From: Bin75 sp965212135
Lineage (GTDB): Bacteria; Nitrospirota; Nitrospiria; Nitrospirales; UBA8639
DNA length: 64,000 nucleotides
Direction of reading: 5' to 3'
Assembly: GCA_965212135.1 (NCBI GenBank)
Contig: OZ243044.1
Location: forward strand, 1,798,001-1,862,000
Shown here: positions 51,724 through 60,098 of the stretch, piece by piece
Position numbering within the stretch: the first letter of the stretch is position 1
Layout: every line of letters starts with the position of its first letter
Notes under the pieces: model-generated
The model's input: the letters and a program-made list of their open reading frames with translations, nothing else
Database searches by the model: none
What the model was told of the DNA's origin: nothing
Translations under genes and position numbers: made by a program

Positions 51724-52704
51724 ATGCCTGGCGAACTAAAGCTGCTGACCGGAAACTCCAACCCTGCCCTTGCGGAAGAGATTAGCGCCTATTTGGGTGT
51801 GCCGCTGTCCCGGGCTCTGGTCTCGACGTTCAGCGACGGCGAAATCCGAGTCAAAGTCGAAGAAAACGTGCGGGGAGGGGACTTGTTTATCATTCAGTCC
51901 TGTTGTCATCCCGTCAACGCCTCGATCATGGAACTGTTGATTATGCTGGACGCGCTGAAACGCTCATCCGGCTATCGGATCACCGCCGTGATTCCTTACT
52001 TTGGCTATGCGCGGCAGGATCGAAAAGAGCAGCCGCGGGTTCCCATCAGCGCCAAGTTGATGGCTGACTTGATCACCATGGCCGGGGCGAATCGTGTGTT
52101 GACCCTGGATTTGCACGCCGATCCCATTCAGGGGTTTTTCAACATCCCGGTTGATCATTTATATGCCGCCCCTGTGCTGTTGGACTACGTCAAAAAAAGC
52201 CAAATGCGGGATCTGGTCGTGGTCTCGCCGGATGCGGGCGGCGTGGAACGCGCCCGGGCGTTTGCCAAACGGCTGGAAGCGAATCTGGCGATCGTGGATA
52301 AACGGCGGGAGGGGCCTAATCAGGCCCACGTGATGAACCTGATCGGGACGGTGAAGGGCCGCCACGTGTTATTGCTTGATGACATGATTGATACGGCCGG
52401 GACGATTGTGGAAACCGCCAAGGCCTGCGTGGAGAATGGCGCGTCCACGGCCTCGGCCGTGTGTACCCATCCCGTGCTGTCCGGCCCCGCGATTGATCGG
52501 ATTCGGCAATCATGCCTGACGCAGGTGGTGGTCACGAATTCGATTCCTCTGCAGGGCAAAGACCGGGACTGTTCAAAAATTCAGGTCCTGTCCGTGGCCC
52601 CGCTCCTTGGAGAAGCCATCAAGCGCATTCACGAAGAACAATCCGTCACCTCGTTATTTGAGACCCCCCCCCCTTTTTATTCGGGCCGAACACCTGTACA
52701 ATGA
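51724..52704 (+). CDS. prs: Ribose-phosphate pyrophosphokinase
   Basis: The 326-residue enzyme makes PRPP from ribose-5-phosphate and ATP. The N-terminal LLTGNSNPALAEEISAYLG, FSDGEIRVKVEENVRG, the ATP loop YFGYARQDRKEQPRVP, the metal-binding LDLHADPIQGFF and the PRPP loop DDMIDTAGTI are complete. The family usually ends near SVTSLF; here 14 extra residues follow, encoded across a run of ten C (52664-52673) and five T, an error-prone site. Ribosomal rplY and pth follow in the common prs-rplY-pth order. Confidence 0.96.
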   Translation: MPGELKLLTGNSNPALAEEISAYLGVPLSRALVSTFSDGEIRVKVEENVRGGDLFIIQSCCHPVNASIMELLIMLDALKRSSGYRITAVIPYFGYARQDRKEQPRVPISAKLMADLITMAGANRVLTLDLHADPIQGFFNIPVDHLYAAPVLLDYVKKSQMRDLVVVSPDAGGVERARAFAKRLEANLAIVDKRREGPNQAHVMNLIGTVKGRHVLLLDDMIDTAGTIVETAKACVENGASTASAVCTHPVLSGPAIDRIRQSCLTQVVVTNSIPLQGKDRDCSKIQVLSVAPLLGEAIKRIHEEQSVTSLFETPPPFYSGRTPVQ

Positions 52705-52788
52705 GGGCCTTGAACGTGAGGAGCCTGGGGTCATGGGCTGGGTGTTGCGTGGCTCTAAAGAACGGAAACCGACGCATGGGAGAGCATC

Positions 52789-53481
52789 ATGCAGTTTGTC
52801 GCTGAAGCAGCAGTCAGAACGGAATCGGGAAAAGGCGCGGTGCGGCAAATCCGGCGGACGGGACAGATCCCCGCCGTGCTCTATGGCCAGGGCGATTCCC
52901 AGTTGCTCCAACTGGACCCAAAGGCGGTTCAAAAAATACTGGTCACGCAGGCCGGTAGCACCGGGTTGATCGCCTTGACCATTCAAGACGGCCAGCAGGC
53001 CCGGCAACGCACCGCCGTGATTCAAGCCGTTCAGCGGGATCCCATCAACAGTGCGATTCTGCACATTGATTTACTGGAAGTGGCGATGGACAAGCCGATT
53101 CGCGTGAAAGTGCCGGTCCATATCACGGGCGAGGTGCCTTCTGGCGTGAAGCATGACGAAGGGGTGCTGCATCAGCCCATGCGGGAGCTGCATATTGAAT
53201 GTTTGCCCAATGCCATCCCCGAACAAATTGACGTGGACGCGTCGGCATTGGCCATCAATCAGGGCATTCACGTTCGTGATCTTCAGGTGGGTGCGGGCAT
53301 CAAAATCCTCGACGCTCCCGATGGGATGGTCGTCAACGTGGCCATCCCTATTTCGGAAGCGAAATTGTCCGCCATGCTTGCCTCGGAAGGTGCGCCTGCC
53401 GCGGCGGTTCCGGAAACCGCTTCCGCCCCAGACGCAGCCGCGGCGCCCCCCGCCGCCAAACCCGCCGGGTCCAAGAAATAA
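52789..53481 (+). CDS. rplY: 50S ribosomal protein L25 (CTC family)
   Basis: The 230-residue long-form bL25 has an N-terminal 5S rRNA-binding domain (RTESGKGAVRQIRRTGQIPAVLYG) and a C-terminal TL5/CTC beta domain (VKVPVHITGEVPSGVKHDEG, then IDVDASALAINQGIHVRDL), with an Ala/Pro-rich tail. GGGAGA precedes ATG 52789. Order prs-rplY-pth is widely conserved. Confidence 0.95.
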   Translation: MQFVAEAAVRTESGKGAVRQIRRTGQIPAVLYGQGDSQLLQLDPKAVQKILVTQAGSTGLIALTIQDGQQARQRTAVIQAVQRDPINSAILHIDLLEVAMDKPIRVKVPVHITGEVPSGVKHDEGVLHQPMRELHIECLPNAIPEQIDVDASALAINQGIHVRDLQVGAGIKILDAPDGMVVNVAIPISEAKLSAMLASEGAPAAAVPETASAPDAAAAPPAAKPAGSKK

Positions 53482-53484
53482 CTC

Positions 53485-54054
53485 TTGCGCGTTCTTGTCG
53501 GACTCGGAAACCCCGGCCCTGGGTATTCTGCGACTCGTCACAACGTCGGACGGATGATCGTGGCGCAGGCCGCGGCTCAATGGGCTGTCCCGCTCACCCT
53601 TCAAGGCTTCGCGCAACAGGGAACCGGCCGAATCCATGGGCACCCCGTGGCGCTCGCTCTTCCCCGGACGTTTATGAATGTGTCCGGAGAGGCCGTGGAG
53701 GCGTTGTTGCACGCGCATGAAGTCCGGAGTCGAGACGTGATCGTGGTCCATGACGATTTGGACCTGTCGGTCGGACGTCTTCGCATCAGGCTGGGAGGGG
53801 GAACCGGGGGCCATAACGGCGTACGGTCAATAGAGGCGGCCCTGGGCACCGACGATTTCGTTCGTTTGAAAATAGGCATAGGCCGTCCCGACTCGGACGC
53901 GGACCCGGCCGATTTTGTGTTATCGCCTTTTACGCAGGCGGAACTGGAACGTCTGAAACCCGTGATGATCCGGGCCGTCGAAAGTCTTGAATATTTGGTG
54001 CGTCACGGTGTGCATGAGGCGATGAATCAATGGAATCGCCGTGTGCAGGAGTAA
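53485..54054 (+). CDS. pth: Peptidyl-tRNA hydrolase
   Basis: The 189-residue enzyme releases peptides from dropped-off peptidyl-tRNA. Conserved blocks are LVGLGNPGPGYSATRHNVG with catalytic H19, RTFMNVSGEAV, the HDDLDLSVGRLRIRLGGG loop and GHNGVRSIEAALG. The start is TTG 53485, 3 bp after the rplY stop; without it no start would include the conserved N-terminus. Confidence 0.96.
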   Translation: MRVLVGLGNPGPGYSATRHNVGRMIVAQAAAQWAVPLTLQGFAQQGTGRIHGHPVALALPRTFMNVSGEAVEALLHAHEVRSRDVIVVHDDLDLSVGRLRIRLGGGTGGHNGVRSIEAALGTDDFVRLKIGIGRPDSDADPADFVLSPFTQAELERLKPVMIRAVESLEYLVRHGVHEAMNQWNRRVQE

Positions 54055-54123
54055 GCCATGAGACGGGGACGAGGCCATGCCTGTGTGTGGCCAACCGTCG
54101 CATGAAACGTGTCGCCGCCTGGT

Positions 54124-54152
54124 TTGACAGTCCATTTTGCCCTGTGGTACCG
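54124..54152 (+). promoter_or_regulatory. Weak candidate promoter for the rpsF operon
   Basis: TTGACA (54124-54129) is perfect but the hexamer 17 bp later (GTACCG, 54147-54152) is poor, although preceded by a TG. The 175-bp gap 54055-54229 otherwise contains a leader hairpin. Confidence 0.3.
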
Positions 54153-54156
54153 TCGC

Positions 54157-54180
54157 CTCCCGTGTCACAATGCCCGGGAG
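54157..54180 (+). promoter_or_regulatory. rpsF leader hairpin, possible S6:S18 autoregulatory element
   Basis: CTCCCG (54157-54162) pairs with CGGGAG (54175-54180) around a 12-nt loop, 50 nt before rpsF. In many bacteria the S6:S18 heterodimer binds a leader hairpin with a CCG motif; a CCG (54150-54152) lies just upstream. Equivalence is speculative. Confidence 0.3.
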
Positions 54181-54229
54181 TGGCAAAGAGACAGAAGTGG
54201 ATTTTTTGCAGAGACGATAAGGATGCGCC

Positions 54230-54571
54230 ATGGCCTTGTATGAATCAATCTTCATTCTTCGAGCCTCGCTGACCGATGAAGAAACCGCGGCGGTTCTCGA
54301 AAAGATGAAACAGGTGCTGGAGAAGCACGGTGCGGCTGTCTTGAAAGCCGATAATTGGGGGAAAAAGAAGCTGGCCTATAAAGTGAAACATGACCGGAGA
54401 GGCACCTATCTGCTTCTTCAGTTTGAATCGGACACAGGGAACGTGGTGAGCGAGCTTGAACGGTTATACCGATTGGAAGATTCGGTCCTGAAATTCTTGA
54501 CCGTGAAAGTGGACCAGGAGCTCCAGGTGGCTGTGGCTGGAAAGGCGGACTCCGACGGTGGTGACGTTTAA
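54230..54571 (+). CDS. rpsF: 30S ribosomal protein S6
   Basis: The 113-residue protein has the S6 pattern: MALYESIFILRASLTDEE at the start, DNWGKKKLAYKVKHDRRG in the middle and LYRLEDSVLKFLTVKV at the end. S6 pairs with S18 on the 30S platform. The stop overlaps the ssb start by 14 bp. The operon continues with ssb and rpsR. Confidence 0.97.
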   Translation: MALYESIFILRASLTDEETAAVLEKMKQVLEKHGAAVLKADNWGKKKLAYKVKHDRRGTYLLLQFESDTGNVVSELERLYRLEDSVLKFLTVKVDQELQVAVAGKADSDGGDV

Positions 54572-54971
54572 TAAAGTCATTCTCATTGGGAATCTGACGC
54601 AAACCCCCGAATTGCGGTACACCCCGAACGGCACCCCGGTTGCCAACTTCGGTCTGGCGGTGAATCGGCGGTTTCGTCAGGGGGACGAGCAGAAAGAAGA
54701 AGTGTGTTTCGTGGACATCGTGGTCTTTGGCAAACAAGCCGAAAATTGCAGTCAGTATTTGAGTAAAGGCGATAGCGCCATTATTGACGGGCGGTTGCAG
54801 CAGCGGCGGTGGGAAACCGACGACGGGCAACGCCGCAACAAACATGAAGTGGTGGCGCAGTCGGTCACATTTGGCCCCAAAAGACAAGGCTCCGGTGCGG
54901 CGCGCGAATCCGACGGGGGAGAAGACGAATACCAGGGCGGCCCTTCAGACGAGCCGCCGGAGTACGCATAG
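54558..54971 (+). CDS. ssb: Single-stranded DNA-binding protein
   Basis: The 137-residue SSB has the OB fold (FNKVILIGNLTQTPELRYTP and VDIVVFGKQAENCSQYL, DGRLQQRRW) and a short acidic, Gly-rich tail. The tail ends in SDEPPEYA rather than the DDDIPF-type tip that usually recruits partner proteins, a departure from the norm. The GTG start at 54558 lies inside rpsF, a typical translational coupling. Confidence 0.95.
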   Translation: MVTFNKVILIGNLTQTPELRYTPNGTPVANFGLAVNRRFRQGDEQKEEVCFVDIVVFGKQAENCSQYLSKGDSAIIDGRLQQRRWETDDGQRRNKHEVVAQSVTFGPKRQGSGAARESDGGEDEYQGGPSDEPPEYA

Positions 54972-54995
54972 CGTTCGGACCAGAGGAGAAAAAAC

Positions 54996-55223
54996 GTGGA
55001 GCGAGGCAGGTTTTTTCAGCGACGTCGAGTCTGTCGGTTTTGTCACGATCCGGCCCCGTTGGATTTTAAGGATGTGAATGTCTTGCGCAATTTTTTGACG
55101 GAACGAGGGCGCATCATTCCGAGACGGATATCGGGCAACTGTATGCGTCACCAGAGGAAGCTCACGATTGCGATCAAGCGTGCACGCAGTATCGCCCTGC
55201 TGGCGTTTGCCGAAGAGCGGTAG
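54996..55223 (+). CDS. rpsR: 30S ribosomal protein S18
   Basis: The 75-residue basic protein has RRRVCRFCHDPAPLDFKDV and the conserved RGRIIPRRISGNCMRHQRKLTIAIKRAR. Two cysteines (CRFC) at the N-terminus suggest the zinc-type form. The start is GTG 54996, 24 bp after ssb. rplI, which usually follows, is absent; yceD comes instead. Confidence 0.97.
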   Translation: MERGRFFQRRRVCRFCHDPAPLDFKDVNVLRNFLTERGRIIPRRISGNCMRHQRKLTIAIKRARSIALLAFAEER

Positions 55224-55303
55224 ATGTCGTGGGATGGAGCGCGGGTGCTCCGACCCGTCTCCTCGCCGGGCCTTTTGATCGTGCGATTCCAGTCTGTCTC
55301 CCC

Positions 55304-55900
55304 ATGTCCGTGGTTTCAGCGAGTCGAGGGACGGTGGTTGCGTTACGCATCAGCCTGCAAGACATTCCTCCGGAAGGCATGCGCCTTGCCTGTGAAGTCG
55401 GGAGCGAGGACTTGCAGCTCGCGGAGCACGGCCCCGGTCTCAAAGACGTCCTCGCGTTGACGGCGACCGTGCAAGTCGAAGCGTCGGGCTTCTTGGTGGA
55501 GGGCGAACTGAACGGCCTGCTGGTCCACGAATGTGTTCGGTGTTTGGAAGCGTGTGAAGCGTCCGCTGACGTGTCGTTTCAGGCACGTTATCAAGACCCG
55601 GAGAAGCGTGGGGCGACGGGCAAAGGGGGCCGCCCCGTTGAAGAGAAGTCCGGGCCCGTGGAGGTTGACGACTATCCCATGGTCGCGCAACACATTGACT
55701 TACAGGACGTGTTGCGTGAACAGATTATTTTGTCCGTGCCGATGCAGCCCCTCTGTTCGGATGACTGTCGGGGCCTCTGTCAGGCGTGCGGGCAAAATCT
55801 GAACGTGAAGGCCTGCGGGTGTGAAGAGCGCAAAACGGAATCTCCCTTTTCGGTCTTGCAGGACGTGCGCCAGTCTTCACGAAACCCGCTGGCTTCCTGA
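55304..55900 (+). CDS. yceD: YceD family protein (DUF177), 23S rRNA accumulation-type
   Basis: The 198-residue protein has the DUF177 architecture: a beta-rich N-terminal half (LRISLQDIPPEGMRLACEV), a CVRCLEACE motif and the C-terminal CSDDCRGLCQACGQNLNVKACGC, a cysteine cluster that probably binds zinc. YceD, directly before rpmF, is needed for 23S rRNA accumulation in E. coli and plants. ATG 55304 is chosen; the frame is open to 55229. The order yceD-rpmF-plsX-fabH is a classic ribosome-lipid link. Confidence 0.9.
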   Translation: MSVVSASRGTVVALRISLQDIPPEGMRLACEVGSEDLQLAEHGPGLKDVLALTATVQVEASGFLVEGELNGLLVHECVRCLEACEASADVSFQARYQDPEKRGATGKGGRPVEEKSGPVEVDDYPMVAQHIDLQDVLREQIILSVPMQPLCSDDCRGLCQACGQNLNVKACGCEERKTESPFSVLQDVRQSSRNPLAS

Positions 55901-55953
55901 CCGTGTGTCCGGCACGCCGTCGCCGACCTTTTTTGTAACGTGAGGAGAGAACA

Positions 55954-56136
55954 ATGCCAAACCCCAAACATCGCCATTCCAAGTCCCGGCGGGATAAACG
56001 TCGCACACACCAAAAATTGCGGATTCCGAGCTTTTCCATTTGTCCGCAATGTCACGAACGAATGTTGCCTCATCGGGCCTGCCTGTCATGCGGCTATTAC
56101 AAGCGTGTGGCGATCATTGCCGTTGCACACAACTAA
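55954..56136 (+). CDS. rpmF: 50S ribosomal protein L32
   Basis: The 60-residue bL32 has MPNPKHRHSKSRRDKRRTHQ followed by the zinc site CPQC and CLSCGYY, so it is the C+ form. GAGGAGAG precedes ATG 55954. It lies between yceD and plsX. Confidence 0.97.
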   Translation: MPNPKHRHSKSRRDKRRTHQKLRIPSFSICPQCHERMLPHRACLSCGYYKRVAIIAVAHN

Positions 56137-56184
56137 CCCCGTGCCGTCCGCCACCCGCCTCAAGGGATGCTTGCTGTTCAATCC

Positions 56185-57222
56185 ATGAAAATTGCTGTTG
56201 ATGCCATGGGCGGGGATCACGGCTTGACCCCCGTCGTCACGGGCGCGGTGCAGGCTCTCAACGAGCTTGACGTCGAATTGATCCTCGTGGGCCGGGAAGA
56301 CCTCATCCGGGTGGAGTTGGAGCGCGTGGGGTGCACGGACCCCCGGTTGACGGTTCGCCACGCCTCCCAAACGGTGGGCATGCATGAATCGCCCTCTCAA
56401 GTCGCCAGAAAAAAACGCGACTCGTCAATTTGGATCGCGACCCATTTGGTCAAAACCGGAGAGGCGCAGGCGGTGGTCAGCGCCGGCAATACGGGGGCGA
56501 GCATGGTGTCGGCCTTTTTTCTGCTTGGCACCATCAAGGGGGTTGAGCGCCCGGCCATTGCGGCCACCCTGCCGACTTTGCGGGGGCCGGCCATTCTGCT
56601 GGACGTCGGGGCCACGGTTGACTGTTCCGCCCGGCAACTCTATCAGTTCGCCATTATGGGCCATGAGTATGCCAAACACCTGTTGGGTCTGCCGAATCCC
56701 CGTGTGGGGCTGCTCAGTATTGGAGAGGAAGCGACCAAAGGCAATGAAGTGACCAAAGAAGCCTTCCGTCTGCTCAAGGAAAGTTCCTTAAACTTTATGG
56801 GGAATGTTGAAGGCCGGGACGTCTATGGCGGGGTGGCCGAAGTGATCGTGTGCGACGGCTTTCTGGGCAACGTGTCCTTGAAAATCTCTGAAGGGTTGGC
56901 CGACGCCATGAAAAAAATACTCATGAACGAAGTGATGAATTCCGCTATGGGCCGCTTGTCGCTGGTCTTTCTCACGGGCCCCCTGATGCGGCTGAAGCGA
57001 CGAACGGATTACGCCGAACTCGGCGGCGCCCCGCTTCTGGGCGTGAACGGCGTCTGCATGATTTGTCATGGCCGGTCTTCGCCGAAAGCCATTAAAAACG
57101 CGATCAGCCGGGCGGAAGTGTTCGCCAAGGGCCGACTGATTGACCTGATCCGGCGCGATATTGCGGAGAGTCTGGCCCAACCCGTGACCGTGACGGCGAC
57201 TCCTCAAATGGCCTGTGAATGA
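56185..57222 (+). CDS. plsX: Phosphate acyltransferase PlsX
   Basis: The 345-residue soluble enzyme converts acyl-ACP to acyl phosphate for phospholipid synthesis. The family start IAVDAMGGDHG, the VSAGNTGASMVSA loop, RPAIAATLPT, GLLSIGEEATKGN and FLGNVSLKISEG are intact. ATG 56185 gives the usual N-terminus; ATG 56167 would add six residues. Its stop overlaps fabH by ATGA. Confidence 0.96.
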   Translation: MKIAVDAMGGDHGLTPVVTGAVQALNELDVELILVGREDLIRVELERVGCTDPRLTVRHASQTVGMHESPSQVARKKRDSSIWIATHLVKTGEAQAVVSAGNTGASMVSAFFLLGTIKGVERPAIAATLPTLRGPAILLDVGATVDCSARQLYQFAIMGHEYAKHLLGLPNPRVGLLSIGEEATKGNEVTKEAFRLLKESSLNFMGNVEGRDVYGGVAEVIVCDGFLGNVSLKISEGLADAMKKILMNEVMNSAMGRLSLVFLTGPLMRLKRRTDYAELGGAPLLGVNGVCMICHGRSSPKAIKNAISRAEVFAKGRLIDLIRRDIAESLAQPVTVTATPQMACE

Positions 57223-58193
57223 GCAGCCGCATACTGGGGACGGGTTCCTATGCGCCGAAGCGGGTCTTGACCAATGCCGACCTTGAACAGATGGTGGAGA
57301 CGTCGGATACCTGGATCGTGGAACGCACGGGCATTCGCGAGCGGCGCGTGGCGGCCACGGGCGAGGCCTGTTCGGACTTGGGTGTGCTTGCCGCGCAGCG
57401 CGCGCTGGACGCCGCGAACGTTCGGGCCTCCCAACTGGATCTGATTCTCGTGGCCACCTGCACGGGGGACGCGCCGCTGCCTTCCACCGCGTCTCTCGTT
57501 CAACACCGCCTTGGAGCCGTGCACGCCGCCGCCTGCGACATTGCAGCGGCCTGTTGCGGCTTTGTGTACGCGCTGTCGGTGGCGGACGCCTTTGTGTGCA
57601 CGGGGCATCGCGCCGTCCTGGTGATCGGGTCGGAGGTGATGTCCTCGATCACGGATTGGACGGATCGCAATACTTGTGTGCTCTTTGGCGATGGCGCGGG
57701 GGCCGTCGTGCTCGGCCCGGCGGACGACGATCGCGGCATCCTGTCGCTCCATTTGCACGCGGACGGGCGGCTCTCCGATTTGATTCACGTGCCGGGCGGC
57801 GGATCGAGCATCCCGCCTTCGGAGCGCGTGGTGGCCGAGCGGCTGCACTGTGTCAAAATGCGCGGCAATGAAACGTTCAAAATCGCCGTCAAGATGATGG
57901 AAGAAGCCATACGGGAAGCCGTCTCGGCTCATGGATTGGGGATTGACGATATTGACTGGCTGGTGCCCCATCAGGCCAACATCCGTATTCTCAAGGCGGT
58001 GGGGCAGCGTGTCGGGTTGCCGCCCGAGCGGATCGTGAGCAACGTGGACCGTTTCGGTAATACCTCCGCCGCGTCCATCCCCCTGGCGTTGGATGAAGCC
58101 GTGAAAAACGGCAGCATCCGGGCGGGGCATCTCGTGGTGATGGCGGCGTTCGGCGCGGGTCTGACCTGGGCCTCCGGCGTGATGCGGTGGTAA
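57219..58193 (+). CDS. fabH: 3-oxoacyl-ACP synthase III
   Basis: The 324-residue initiating condensing enzyme joins acetyl-CoA (or a related primer) and malonyl-ACP. The catalytic triad is visible: C112 in AAACCGF, the histidine of VPHQANIRI and the asparagine of FGNTSAASIP; a second cysteine directly follows C112. The N-terminal GTGSYAPKRVLTNADLEQ and RTGIRERR are typical. It overlaps plsX by 4 bp. Confidence 0.96.
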   Translation: MSSRILGTGSYAPKRVLTNADLEQMVETSDTWIVERTGIRERRVAATGEACSDLGVLAAQRALDAANVRASQLDLILVATCTGDAPLPSTASLVQHRLGAVHAAACDIAAACCGFVYALSVADAFVCTGHRAVLVIGSEVMSSITDWTDRNTCVLFGDGAGAVVLGPADDDRGILSLHLHADGRLSDLIHVPGGGSSIPPSERVVAERLHCVKMRGNETFKIAVKMMEEAIREAVSAHGLGIDDIDWLVPHQANIRILKAVGQRVGLPPERIVSNVDRFGNTSAASIPLALDEAVKNGSIRAGHLVVMAAFGAGLTWASGVMRW

Positions 58194-58232
58194 GACGCAT
58201 TCAGACGCACTCCAACCCGGAAAGGATGAAAC

Positions 58233-59048
58233 ATGGCAAGAGATGACCGGCCATTGGAAGGAGAATGGGCGTTAATTCTGGGAGCCTCAAGCGGCTTTGG
58301 CGAGGCCGTCGCGCTGGAACTGGCGGCGCTGGGCATGAACATTGTCGGGGTCCATCTGGACCGAAAATCCACGCTCCCCAACGTGGAACGCATTCAGGGA
58401 GCCATTCGCGCGCTGGGCCGTGAGGCGCTCTTTTATAACGTCAATGCGGCCGACGCGGAGAAGCGTCAAGCCGTCATTGAGGCGATTCACGCGAAAGGCC
58501 GCGAACGGGGAGGGACGGGGATGATTCGCGTCCTGCTCCATTCCCTGGCCTTTGGCACGCTGAAACGGTTCATCACCGACAAGCGCGAAGACGCCGTGAG
58601 TCAAGCACAGGTTGAGATGACGCTCGACGTCATGGCCAACAGTCTGGTGTACTGGGTGCAGGCGCTGGTCGCGGAGGGACTCATGGGCCACGGCGGCCGG
58701 ATTTTTGCGATGACAAGCGCCGGCGGCGCCCGGGTGTGGGCCACCTATGGCGCGGTGTCCGCGGCGAAAGCGGCCCTGGAGTCCCATATTCGTCAGCTGA
58801 CGCTCGAACTGGCGCCTCTGGGCGTGACGGCGAACGCGATCATGGCGGGTGTGACCGACACCCCCGCCCTGCGGAAAATTCCAGGGTCCGATGACATGCT
58901 CGACTGGGCGCGACGGAAGAATCCGTCGGGACGTTTAACCACTCCCAGGGACGTCGCCGACGTCATCGGGTTGTTGAGCCATCCGCAGTCTCACTGGTTG
59001 ACCGGCAACGTGCTGTGCGTGGACGGCGGAGAGTTTATCGTTGACTGA
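58233..59048 (+). CDS. SDR-family enoyl-ACP reductase (FabL/FabI-like)
   Basis: The 271-residue short-chain dehydrogenase has GASSGFG as nucleotide-binding loop and the catalytic Y172-x6-K179 spacing. This Y-x6-K pair is characteristic of enoyl reductases (FabI, FabL); ketoreductases have Y-x3-K. Position between fabH and fabD fits the last reduction of each elongation cycle. The glycine-rich loop resembles FabL (NADPH type) more than FabI, whose loop is longer. The C-terminal LTGNVLCVDGGEFIVD is a normal SDR end. Identity is inferred from motif and context. Confidence 0.75.
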   Translation: MARDDRPLEGEWALILGASSGFGEAVALELAALGMNIVGVHLDRKSTLPNVERIQGAIRALGREALFYNVNAADAEKRQAVIEAIHAKGRERGGTGMIRVLLHSLAFGTLKRFITDKREDAVSQAQVEMTLDVMANSLVYWVQALVAEGLMGHGGRIFAMTSAGGARVWATYGAVSAAKAALESHIRQLTLELAPLGVTANAIMAGVTDTPALRKIPGSDDMLDWARRKNPSGRLTTPRDVADVIGLLSHPQSHWLTGNVLCVDGGEFIVD

Positions 59049-59123
59049 ACCACGCGTTGAATTGGTTGACGCGCACGTTCACCCGTTGACTTTCGCCCCA
59101 ATTTCACGCATACCGTAGTCCCT

Positions 59124-60065
59124 ATGTCCGACTCAATCGCGTTGCTGTTTCCCGGTCAGGGTTCTCAAGCCGTCGGGATGGGACGGGCGTTGTGCGACGC
59201 GCGTCCCGATCTCATGGCTCTGTTTGACGAGGCCAACGAGATTCTGGGGTATGACCTTCGGGCCGTCTGTTTTGACGGGCCGGCGGAACAGCTCAATCAA
59301 ACGGAATATACCCAGCCGGCGTTGCTGGTCACGAGCCTCGTCGCGTGGCGGGCGCTGGATGCGGCCATCCGGCCGTCTGCGGTGGCCGGCCACAGTCTGG
59401 GGGAATATTCGGCCCTGGTCGCGGCCGGCGGACTGTCGTTTGCGGACGCGGTGGCGTTGGTGCACACACGGGCCCGCTACATGGCGGAGGCGGTTCCGCC
59501 CGGAAGCGGGCTGGTGGCGGCGGTCCTCGGGTTGGCGGGGGAGGTCGTCGAAGAAGTCTGTCGCGTCGCGCGGGCCGAGGGCGTCGTGACGGCGGCCAAT
59601 TTTAACGCGCCGGGCCAGGTGGTGATCGCGGGCGAAAAAGCCGCGGTGGAACGAGCCATGGCGGTCGCCAAAACCAAAGGCTGCCGCCGCGTCGTGCCTC
59701 TGCCCGTCAGTGTGCCGGTGCATTCTTCCCTGATGCGGCCCGCCGCGGATCGTTTTGCGCTGCACGTGCACGCGGTGCCTCTTGCCGATTTGGCCGTCCC
59801 GCTGGTGACGAACGTGGATGCGCGGCCGTTGGTACGGGCCGGGGACGTTCGGCGTTCGCTGATTCGCCAGATGCCGTCGCCCGTGTTATGGGAGCACAGC
59901 ATGCGCGCGATGTGGGACATGGGCGTGCGGACGTTTCTGGAAATTGGTCCGGGCACGGTCTTGACCGGACTGGCCAAACGGATTGTGCCGGAGGCGACGG
60001 TGTGGAATGTGCACGATCCGGCTTCCCTGGAAAAGACCTTGACGAACGTACGTCATTGCGGGTAA
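59124..60065 (+). CDS. fabD: Malonyl-CoA-ACP transacylase
   Basis: The 313-residue enzyme loads malonyl groups onto ACP. LLFPGQGSQAVGMG at the N-terminus, the nucleophile serine in GHSLGEYSAL, and the SVPVHSSLM and FLEIGPGTVLTGL blocks are present. It starts 76 bp after the enoyl reductase and is followed by fabG. Confidence 0.96.
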   Translation: MSDSIALLFPGQGSQAVGMGRALCDARPDLMALFDEANEILGYDLRAVCFDGPAEQLNQTEYTQPALLVTSLVAWRALDAAIRPSAVAGHSLGEYSALVAAGGLSFADAVALVHTRARYMAEAVPPGSGLVAAVLGLAGEVVEEVCRVARAEGVVTAANFNAPGQVVIAGEKAAVERAMAVAKTKGCRRVVPLPVSVPVHSSLMRPAADRFALHVHAVPLADLAVPLVTNVDARPLVRAGDVRRSLIRQMPSPVLWEHSMRAMWDMGVRTFLEIGPGTVLTGLAKRIVPEATVWNVHDPASLEKTLTNVRHCG

Positions 60066-60098
60066 GAGGCAAGTCCGAAAATACCAACGCGAGGGAAC

